Of a stretch of 38,052 nucleotides of DNA, positions 32,262 through 38,052 are shown one piece after another. Source of the DNA: CAYNVS01 sp964400725. Its GTDB lineage: Bacteria > Myxococcota_A > SURF-8 > CAYNVS01. The notes beneath the pieces were generated by a model, which saw nothing but the letters and a program-made list of their open reading frames with translations, was not told the DNA's origin and ran no database searches. Both the position numbers and the translations under genes were made by a program. The stretch is from contig CAYNVS010000032.1 in assembly GCA_964400725.1 (NCBI GenBank), positions 1 to 38,052 of the forward strand, in the 5' to 3' direction. Each line of letters opens with the position of its first letter. Position 1 is the first letter of the stretch.

Positions 32262-33611
32262 ATGAGCAGCATAGAAAATCGCGCTTTATGGGGCTCCAAG
32301 CTCGGCTTCATTCTGGCGGCCAGCGGCTCGGCGGTAGGGCTGGGAAACATATGGCGCTTTCCTTACATCGCGCAGGAGAACGGCGGCGGCATTTTTCTAT
32401 TCGTTTATCTGCTCGCCATTCTTTTCATCGGACTGCCGATAATTCTCGCCGAATTCGCGCTGGGCAGGGCGACGGCGCAGAACGCGGTCGGCGCCTATCG
32501 CGCAATTTCCAAACGGTGGGCGTTTCTCGGCTACTGGGCGGTCTTCGTCTGCTTCGGAGTTCTCGCCTACTTTTACGTCATTTCGGGCTGGACGCTCGCA
32601 TACATGGCAAAGGCCGTAACCGGCGATTTGACGTCAGCGCCTTTCAAAGATTTTCTCGCCGATCCAAAATCGCAGATATTTTATACGGTTATTTTCGCGC
32701 TGCTTCCCATTACCGTCGTCGCGTTCGGCGTCCGCAAAGGCATCGAGAGGATGGCCGAGGTTTTGCTGCCTCTGTTCGTCGTGCTTCTCGTCGGCATGTT
32801 CGTTCACTCCTTGCTAAAGCTCGGCAGCAATGAAGGGCTGCGCTATCTCTTCACCCCCGACGTTTCAAAGTTGAACGCCAAAACGGCTCTTTTCGCCGTC
32901 GGCCAAGCGTTTTTTTCTCTTTCCATCGGCATGGGAGTTATGATTACCTACGGCAGTTATCAGCGCAAAAGCGACAATTTAATGACGAGTTCCATCGCAG
33001 TTACCGCGTTCAATACGCTTGTGGCGATTCTCGCCGCGTCGCTTATCTTCGCAATCGCCGGGCATTCGCTTGAGCGCGGCGGCCCGTCGCTTATGTTCGA
33101 GACGATGATTAAACTTTTCGCCGCTCCGGAGTACGGCCGCGTAATCCCTATACTTTTCTTTGCAATGCTCGCGATTGCAGCGTTGACGACCTCGGTCTCC
33201 TTTCTTGAAACGCTCGTTTCATACAGCATCGACGAGTTGAAAATTTCAAGAAAATACGCGGTGTTCGCGGTAACGGCGGCGGTTTTGGCGTTAAGCGTTC
33301 CAAGCGCTCTTTCAATGGGCGCCAACGAAACGCTTTCGAACATTTGGAACGGCAAAGGTTTTCTTTGGGTTATCGACATCCTTTTCGGCAACGTACTGCT
33401 TACCGTCGGCGGACTATTGATGTGCGTATTCGTAACTTGGCGCTGGGGAATATGGCTTGCCGGGCGCGAAGTTTTGGTCGGCAGTCCCGGTTTCGGCAAA
33501 CTTATACGCTTGTGGCGCATAACGCTTGGGTTCATCGCTCCGGCCGCCATTATAACGCTCATCGTTTATATAATCTGGCATGAAAGCCACAGCGTTTTCT
33601 GGCAGTTCTAA
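32262..33611 (+). CDS. Neurotransmitter:sodium symporter (NSS/SNF) family transporter
   Basis: The 449-residue inner-membrane protein has the NSS signature GSAVGLGNIWRFPYIAQENG in helix 1 (residues about 22-41) and about eleven to twelve hydrophobic helices. Family members such as LeuT and Tyt1 bring in amino acids with Na+. Other recognisable segments are GLPIILAEFALGRATAQNAV, SLSIGMGVMITYGSYQRKSD (helix 6-7) and SFLETLVSYSIDEL. The unwound helix-1 region that binds substrate and Na+ is conserved, but the amino acid carried cannot be predicted. GAGGG five bases before ATG sets the start. It is a stand-alone gene followed by a convergent operon. Confidence 0.94.
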   Translation: MSSIENRALWGSKLGFILAASGSAVGLGNIWRFPYIAQENGGGIFLFVYLLAILFIGLPIILAEFALGRATAQNAVGAYRAISKRWAFLGYWAVFVCFGVLAYFYVISGWTLAYMAKAVTGDLTSAPFKDFLADPKSQIFYTVIFALLPITVVAFGVRKGIERMAEVLLPLFVVLLVGMFVHSLLKLGSNEGLRYLFTPDVSKLNAKTALFAVGQAFFSLSIGMGVMITYGSYQRKSDNLMTSSIAVTAFNTLVAILAASLIFAIAGHSLERGGPSLMFETMIKLFAAPEYGRVIPILFFAMLAIAALTTSVSFLETLVSYSIDELKISRKYAVFAVTAAVLALSVPSALSMGANETLSNIWNGKGFLWVIDILFGNVLLTVGGLLMCVFVTWRWGIWLAGREVLVGSPGFGKLIRLWRITLGFIAPAAIITLIVYIIWHESHSVFWQF

Positions 33612-33636
33612 CCCGCGCAATTATTGGCGAACGGCG

Positions 33637-34638
33637 TTAAATTCGCGCCAAACCGAGGAATACGGCGTGAAGCGAGACGATTAGAACGTAAAACGCGGTT
33701 CGCGCTGTCCCGCCGAATTTTCCGAGCAGAGTAAAGCGCAGAGTTTTCGCATGGCAGGCGCCTATGCAGTCGCCGCACAGCGAGCAGGCAAAGCCGACTT
33801 TTTGCCGCTCGACGTCCTCTTTTTTAAGAGCGTCGTAACGGCAGACCATACCGCACGCCCCGCAGAATGTGCACCCTTCGCCGAAAGTTACTCGGAACGG
33901 ATTTATTCTGCCAGCCAAGTCCGCGACAAGGCCGACGGGACACCACAAAACGCAGTTCATCATCCGTCCGGTACGACGCGACCAGACGGCTATAACGACG
34001 ACTTCGCACAGGCCGAAGACAGCGGCGGCGGCGATTGCGGCGCTCGTTGATTTAACGATATAACGCAGCAATAACGCAACGGCTATAACCGCGGTAAAAA
34101 TTCCGACTCGAATTGCGGCGCTTCGTTTGGGGGCGTGAAGCGGGCGTTTCTTCGAGCTTGCGGCGAGCGCGTCCCACGCGCCGAAATAACATAAATGGCT
34201 GCACCAAGCCGGTCCGACCAGCGCGACGGTCGAAACGAAAAGAATCGGCATGAAAAAGCCTTCTCCGCGGTAAACCGGTCCCGCAATAATAAGCGCGGGA
34301 ATGGGAAAGTGCAGTTTGCCGGTCATTAAAAAGACGGTGAAACCCGCCAGCCCAAGCGCAAGCTGCGAAAAGAAAACGACCGAAAACAGAAGCCAAACGC
34401 CGCGGCGCAGCTTTATGGACGAGCGTCCGTAAATGAACTTCGGGGCAAGGTACGCCGCCCAAGCGGCCAATAGAGAAATTTCCGCCCAGCCGGCGCCGGG
34501 CGATAAACGTTCGAACATAAGCATAGGACGGGCGACTTTAAGCTGCGCCGCCGCCAGCGCCGCGAACGTAAGCGCAAACGCGGCCGCGGACGCCGCAAAT
34601 CGGCGCCTTTTTGCTTGAGGAGTCGGCGGAAACGCCAT
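33637..34638 (-). CDS. NapH/CcoG-like membrane polyferredoxin
   Basis: The 333-residue protein has about five to six membrane helices. Near residue 150 it has WCSHLCYFGAWD and near residue 240 CVLWCPVGLV. Two C-terminal ferredoxin-type clusters follow: CTFCGACGMVCRYDAL and CSLCGDCIGACHAK. A final helix follows the clusters. This is the architecture of NapH/NosR/CcoG-type electron-transfer proteins, which pass electrons between the quinol pool or cytoplasm and periplasmic enzymes or assembly systems. The partner enzyme is not nearby. It lies 20 bp downstream of the GNAT gene and is probably cotranscribed with it. No strong ribosome-binding site is seen before the ATG, and a hairpin (34644-34660) covers that region. 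Confidence 0.85.
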   Translation of the reverse strand: MAFPPTPQAKRRRFAASAAAFALTFAALAAAQLKVARPMLMFERLSPGAGWAEISLLAAWAAYLAPKFIYGRSSIKLRRGVWLLFSVVFFSQLALGLAGFTVFLMTGKLHFPIPALIIAGPVYRGEGFFMPILFVSTVALVGPAWCSHLCYFGAWDALAASSKKRPLHAPKRSAAIRVGIFTAVIAVALLLRYIVKSTSAAIAAAAVFGLCEVVVIAVWSRRTGRMMNCVLWCPVGLVADLAGRINPFRVTFGEGCTFCGACGMVCRYDALKKEDVERQKVGFACSLCGDCIGACHAKTLRFTLLGKFGGTARTAFYVLIVSLHAVFLGLARI

Positions 34639-34643
34639 AAAAC

Positions 34644-34660
34644 AAACCGGCCGCCGGTTT
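34644..34660 (-). promoter_or_regulatory. Intercistronic hairpin before the polyferredoxin start
   Basis: AAACCGG (34644-34650) pairs with CCGGTTT (34654-34660) over a 3-base loop. It overlaps the stop codon of the GNAT gene and ends five bases before the polyferredoxin ATG on the minus strand. It could hide the ribosome-binding site or act as a weak terminator, since TTTGTTTT follows. Confidence 0.5.
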
Positions 34661-35207
34661 ATTCTACCGGAACGTTAAGTTTAACGATTTCGGCCTCTTC
34701 GCGAATAAGCGAAAAGAGTTTCAAGTCCGACCAGCCGTTAAGAAAAACCGCGCTGCGCAGCGTCCCTTCGTATTTGAAGCCGCACTTTTCGGCTACGCGC
34801 TGGCTTGGAATATTTCCGGCGTCGGTTTTTATTTGCAGCCGCGGGGTTGACTTGACTTGGAAAAGATAGGAAACCATAAGCCTTAACGCTTCGGGCATAA
34901 TTCCCTTGCCGCGGTCGGCGCGCTTGTAAATCTGATAGCCGATTTCATACCCCTGCACGTAGGTGGATTCTTTAAAAAAGCCTATTGTTCCAAGCGGACG
35001 GCCGTCTTTTTTATCAACTATCAGCATCCATCCGTTGTCGTCGTTCCAAAAAAAGTTTTCGTTGAACTTTTTTTCCAAATCGGGCATCGACCAAAGGCGC
35101 AGATTCCAAAAGTCTCCTTTTTCCGTCGCGTCGTTCATCAAGTCGAACATTACGTCGAGGTCTTCTTTGCGTATTGTTCTCAGAATAATGTTTTTGCCGG
35201 CAAGCAT
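34659..35207 (-). CDS. GNAT-family N-acetyltransferase (RimJ/RimL-like)
   Basis: The 182-residue protein has the GNAT pattern of the RimJ/RimL/SpeG-like branch: IILRTIRKEDLDVMFDLMND at the start, PLGTIGFFKESTYVQGYEIG in the middle strands, then the acetyl-CoA loop region RADRGKGIMPEALRLMVSY (Q/RxxGxG/A type) and NIPSQRVAEKCGFKYEGTLR near the C-terminus. It should transfer an acetyl group from acetyl-CoA to an amine, but the target is unknown. ATG 35207 is chosen because AAGGAGG lies seven bases upstream; a longer frame from 35237 has no such site. It is the first gene of an operon with the polyferredoxin. Confidence 0.9.
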   Translation of the reverse strand: MLAGKNIILRTIRKEDLDVMFDLMNDATEKGDFWNLRLWSMPDLEKKFNENFFWNDDNGWMLIVDKKDGRPLGTIGFFKESTYVQGYEIGYQIYKRADRGKGIMPEALRLMVSYLFQVKSTPRLQIKTDAGNIPSQRVAEKCGFKYEGTLRSAVFLNGWSDLKLFSLIREEAEIVKLNVPVE

Positions 35208-35704
35208 TTTGCGCCTCCTTAAGTCGTCAAAATTCAAGGTTGATCATCCGATTGCGATTACGGCCGAGGAGCCGTTAAAATAATTAAATAATTCGCGTCT
35301 ATTCCAAACTTTAAAAAATACGCCGCGTTTTGTCAACGTTATATGTTAAAGCGGCGGATTGCATCGCGACCAGTCTCCGCTTTCGCCTAATCCGAGCGCG
35401 CCTTTAAACCGGCTTGCGACAAGCGGCAGCTTTTTTCGATAATAAGTAACGGTTCGGTTAATTTAATTAACCAACTATTTACATAATAATTATTACGGAG
35501 CTTAAATATTTAAAAACTAGCCGTTGAAAGGCTTGTTTTAAGATTGCGCCGCACTGCTCAAGGCTTCCTTCAAAGCCTTTCTAAGCGGCGGTAAATATGC
35601 AATAATTATAATTAGTTAAAGGTATGTTTAACCCTTTTATAATGTAACCGGACGGATACTTGTAAAAAGTGTAAACCGCCGAGCGGCAAAGAGCGCTTTT
35701 ATCC
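35208..35704. promoter_or_regulatory. Palindrome-rich control region between GNAT and acs
   Basis: About 500 AT-rich bases hold several inverted repeats. GGTTAATT-T-AATTAACC is a perfect 8+1+8 repeat at 35456-35472. TAATAATTATTA lies just after it (near 35482-35494). GAAAGGCTT (35526-35534) can pair with AAGCCTTTC (35573-35581), while AAGGCTT (35560-35566) can pair with the same right arm, so the two hairpins exclude each other. GTTAAA/TTTAAC lies near 35616-35633. They could be operators for acs or the divergent GNAT gene, or belong to an unannotated short transcript. A 94-codon minus frame at 35581-35865 runs into acs and is not supported. Confidence 0.5.
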
Positions 35705-35733
35705 TTGACAAAGCATGTATTTTTAATTATAAA
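35705..35733 (+). promoter_or_regulatory. Sigma-70 promoter of acs
   Basis: TTGACA (35705-35710, perfect) and TATAAA (35728-35733, one mismatch) are separated by the ideal 17 bases. Transcription would start near 35740, giving a leader of about 90 bases that ends in a strong GGAGGT. Confidence 0.8.
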
Positions 35734-35831
35734 TTTTACGAATTCAAAAAAGTTCATGGCTTTTTTCGGTGTAGCTTTAATTTCGGGCGGTAAAACCCGC
35801 CGCAACACTAACCCGCAATCGGAGGTAAACA

Positions 35832-37823
35832 ATGACGGATAAATTAGGAACAGCGTTGGACGCAACCACCAAGTTCGAAGCTCCCGATAGCTTCAAAGAA
35901 ACCGCTTACATCAAGACGTATGAAGCCTACAAGGCGATGTACGAAAAATCGCTGAAAGACCCCGACGCCTTCTGGTCGGAAGTCGCCAACGATTTCGTGT
36001 GGTTCAAAAAATGGGACAAAATCAACAATTTCAACTTCGACCTCAATAAAGGCCCCATCAAAATTGAATGGTTCGCCGGCGCCAAAACCAACATTACCGT
36101 GAACTGCCTCGACCGCCAGCTGGTCAAACGCGGCAATAAAACCGCCATCATCTGGGAAGGCAACGAACCGACCGAAATGCGTAAGCTCACTTACTTTGAG
36201 ATGTACGCCGAAGTAAACAAGTTCGCGAACGTATTGAAGAAACTCGGCGTCAAAAAGGGCGATAGAGTTTCGATTTATATGCCGATGATTCCCGAATTGG
36301 CCATAGCGATGCTCGCCTGCGCCCGCATCGGCGCCATTCATTCCATCGTCTTCGGAGGCTTCTCCGCCGAATCGCTCCACGACAGAATTTTAGACTCCAC
36401 CTGCAAAGTGGTCGTAACCGTTGACGGCTCCTACCGCGGCAAAAAAGAAGTTCCGCTCAAGCCGGTCGTCGATTCCGCCCTTAAAATGTGCGAAAAGAGC
36501 GGCCATAAGGTCGATGCGGTCGTCGTTTACAAGCGCAGCGGCTCGCCGGTCAACATGGAAGCCGGACGCGACATTTACTGGGATGAAATCATCGGGACCG
36601 TTGAAGATTACTGCGCCCCTGAAATCATGGACGCCGAGGATCCCTTGTTCATTCTCTACACCTCCGGCTCGACCGGCAAACCCAAGGGCGTTCTGCACAC
36701 CACCGCCGGTTATATGGTTTACACCGCCCTTACCCACAAGCTCATTTTCGATTATCACGAGAACGACATTTATTGGTGCACCGCCGACATCGGCTGGGTA
36801 ACCGGACACAGCTATATCGTTTACGGCCCGCTGGCCAACGGCGCCACAAGCATCATGTTCGAAGGCGTCCCGACCTACCCCGACGCAGGCCGCTTCTGGG
36901 AAGTCTGCGCGAAATACAAGGTCAACCAGTTCTATACCGCCCCGACCGCCATCCGCGCCCTTATGCGCGAAGGCGAAGAGTGGATTAACAAACACGACCT
37001 CTCCAGCCTCAAGCTGTTAGGCTCCGTCGGCGAGCCCATTAACCCCGAAGCGTGGAACTGGTACCACAAGAACGTCGGCAAAGGCCGCTGCCCCATCGTC
37101 GATACTTGGTGGCAGACTGAAACCGGCGGCATTCTCATTACGCCGCTTCCCGCCGCCATCGCCCAGAAGCCCGGCAGCGCCACCCTTCCGTTCTTCGGCG
37201 TCAACCCGATGATTTTGGACACTCAGGACGGCAAAGTATTGGAAGGCGCCTGCGAAGGCGCGCTGGTCATCGACCGCCCGTGGCCCGGCATTATGCGCAC
37301 CGTTTACGGCGACCACGAGCGCTTCGAGCAGACCTACTTCAGCATGTATAAGGGCTATTACCTCACCGGCGACGGCGCCCGCCGCGACGAGGACGGCTAC
37401 TACTGGATTATCGGCCGCATCGACGACGTTATCAACGTTTCCGGCCACCGCATCGGCACCGCCGAAGTCGAGAGCGCCCTTGTTTCGCACCTTAAAGTCG
37501 CGGAAGCGGCGGTCGTCGGCTACCCGCACGACATCAAGGGTCAGGGAATCTACGCTTACGTAACCCTCAAGACCGGCATCGAGAAGAGCGACGAGCTTAT
37601 GAAAGAGCTCATCAACCACGTCCGCAAGGTCATCGGCCCCATCGCGACTCCCGACGTTCTGCACTGGGCCGACGGTCTTCCCAAGACCCGCTCGGGCAAA
37701 ATCATGCGCCGCATCCTTCGCAAAATCGCGGCCAACGAAGTTGACGCCTTGGGCGACACCAGCACCCTGGCCGATCCTTCCGTCGTCGATACTTTAGTAA
37801 AGACCAGACCGAACAAGAAATAG
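35832..37823 (+). CDS. acs: Acetyl-CoA synthetase (AMP-forming)
   Basis: Acs joins acetate and CoA at the cost of ATP to AMP, allowing growth on or scavenging of acetate. The 663-residue product has the full set of adenylating-enzyme motifs: the phosphate loop YTSGSTGKPKGVLH, the acetate-pocket and adenine-site region TWWQTETGGILITP, TGDGARRDEDGYYWIIGRID with the hinge, NVSGHRIGTAEVES, and C-terminal PKTRSGKIMRRIL with the catalytic Lys623, a site that is often acetyl-regulated in this family. The start has GGAGGT and a strong promoter. Codon use is strongly biased to C-ending codons (GGC, GCC, AAC, ATC), unlike neighbouring genes, which suggests high expression. It is single-gene, ending in a strong terminator. 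Confidence 0.97.
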   Translation: MTDKLGTALDATTKFEAPDSFKETAYIKTYEAYKAMYEKSLKDPDAFWSEVANDFVWFKKWDKINNFNFDLNKGPIKIEWFAGAKTNITVNCLDRQLVKRGNKTAIIWEGNEPTEMRKLTYFEMYAEVNKFANVLKKLGVKKGDRVSIYMPMIPELAIAMLACARIGAIHSIVFGGFSAESLHDRILDSTCKVVVTVDGSYRGKKEVPLKPVVDSALKMCEKSGHKVDAVVVYKRSGSPVNMEAGRDIYWDEIIGTVEDYCAPEIMDAEDPLFILYTSGSTGKPKGVLHTTAGYMVYTALTHKLIFDYHENDIYWCTADIGWVTGHSYIVYGPLANGATSIMFEGVPTYPDAGRFWEVCAKYKVNQFYTAPTAIRALMREGEEWINKHDLSSLKLLGSVGEPINPEAWNWYHKNVGKGRCPIVDTWWQTETGGILITPLPAAIAQKPGSATLPFFGVNPMILDTQDGKVLEGACEGALVIDRPWPGIMRTVYGDHERFEQTYFSMYKGYYLTGDGARRDEDGYYWIIGRIDDVINVSGHRIGTAEVESALVSHLKVAEAAVVGYPHDIKGQGIYAYVTLKTGIEKSDELMKELINHVRKVIGPIATPDVLHWADGLPKTRSGKIMRRILRKIAANEVDALGDTSTLADPSVVDTLVKTRPNKK

Positions 37824-37851
37824 TTTCGTAAGTTCTTACATTATAAAAAAG

Positions 37852-37882
37852 AAACGCCCGCATAATGCGGGCGTTTTTTTTT
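37852..37882. terminator. Strong bidirectional terminator after acs
   Basis: AAACGCCCGCA (37852-37862) pairs perfectly with TGCGGGCGTTT (37866-37876), followed by T residues on the plus strand and preceded by an A run that serves as a T run on the minus strand. It can end both acs and the minus-strand gene at the right edge. Confidence 0.92.
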
Positions 37883-37899
37883 AGCCAAAGCATCGCGCT

Positions 37900-38052
37900 T
37901 TATTGTATGAATTTGACGAGCCCGTAAATCAGCAGCCCTGAGGCAAGTACGAACAACAACGCCGCAAAAACGCCGTAGGTGCGCGTAAGCTCCGCTTCCT
38001 CTCCCTGCGCTATAATAATCGGATGCCCCGTAAGGGGCGATTTGGAAATAAC
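37900..38052 (-). CDS. C-terminal fragment of a small membrane protein (5' end cut by window)
   Basis: An open minus-strand frame enters at 38052 and ends with TAA at 37900-37902, giving the last 50 residues. They read as a polar stretch (SPLTGHPIIIAQGEEAELTR) followed by one hydrophobic helix (GVFAALLFVLASGLLIYGLV) and KFIQ. The protein is therefore anchored by its C-terminus, or this is the last helix of a larger membrane protein. The stop lies 18 bases from the bidirectional terminator, which supports a real gene end. No family can be named. Confidence 0.65.
   Translation of the reverse strand, partial: VISKSPLTGHPIIIAQGEEAELTRTYGVFAALLFVLASGLLIYGLVKFIQ

Noticed and set aside
35581..35865. 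94-codon minus-strand frame before acs
   Set aside because: It covers the acs promoter, ribosome-binding site and first codons, and has no recognisable product.

Overview
The window is about 38 kb of bacterial chromosome with moderately high GC, dense packing and frequent ATGA or GTGA gene overlaps. It holds 23 complete or nearly complete protein genes, 2 partial genes at the edges and 2 tRNA genes. I see no IS element, prophage, integrase or CRISPR array. Several features point to a Myxococcota-like or other deltaproteobacterial-type lineage: an OmpA protein with thrombospondin type 3 calcium repeats, Asp/Glu-rich linkers behind lipoprotein cysteines, a Cys-rich repeat lipoprotein, a Gly-Cys/membrane/Arg-Lys tail resembling MYXO-CTERM, and an NtrC-like regulator. 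This assignment comes from protein architecture read by eye, not from a database search.

Layout. 1-5.1 kb: a partial OmpA/TSP3 outer-membrane gene (-), tRNA-Leu(GAG) with promoter and terminator, smpB (+), and a two-gene minus operon (TPR-like membrane protein, then SPOR-domain protein). 5.1-12.1 kb: a structured intergenic stretch, then a five-gene plus-strand operon made of a divergent PEP-carboxykinase-fold protein followed by Bat-type genes (one VWA protein, TPR BatC, BatD, BatE). 12.1-15.9 kb (-): a large Asp/Glu-rich lipoprotein gene followed by xseA. 16-18.8 kb (+): thiC, a P-loop protein of unknown function, and tRNA-Met(CAT) with a near-consensus promoter and a terminator. 18.8-22.2 kb (+): an NtrC-like regulator lacking key residues, then a GAF/HD-GYP protein with an enlarged catalytic domain. 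22.2-24.7 kb (-): a DNA methyltransferase overlapping an NRAMP metal transporter. 24.7-28.5 kb (-): an inactive-looking M30-type metallopeptidase relative and a Cys-rich lipoprotein. 28.5-31.9 kb (-): mutS overlapping an alkD-like gene. 32.3-35.2 kb: an NSS-family Na+ symporter (+), then a GNAT acetyltransferase and a NapH-like polyferredoxin (-). 35.2-37.9 kb: a palindrome-rich control region and acs (+) with strong expression signals. The right edge cuts a small membrane protein gene (-).

How the genes work together. Housekeeping functions are ribosome rescue (SmpB), DNA repair (XseA, MutS, AlkD), thiamin pyrimidine synthesis (ThiC), acetate activation (Acs) and Mn/Fe uptake. The rest is mostly envelope biology: OmpA/TSP3, SPOR, the Bat complex and three secreted or lipid-anchored surface proteins. 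A recurring theme is a family fold retained while catalytic or switch residues are lost: the PEPCK-like protein, the NtrC-like regulator and the M30-like protein. The best candidate for an undescribed system is the PEPCK-like/Bat operon, where a P-loop protein of a metabolic-enzyme fold sits next to Bat genes that usually neighbour a MoxR AAA+ ATPase, and where the single VWA gene looks like a collapsed batA-batB pair.
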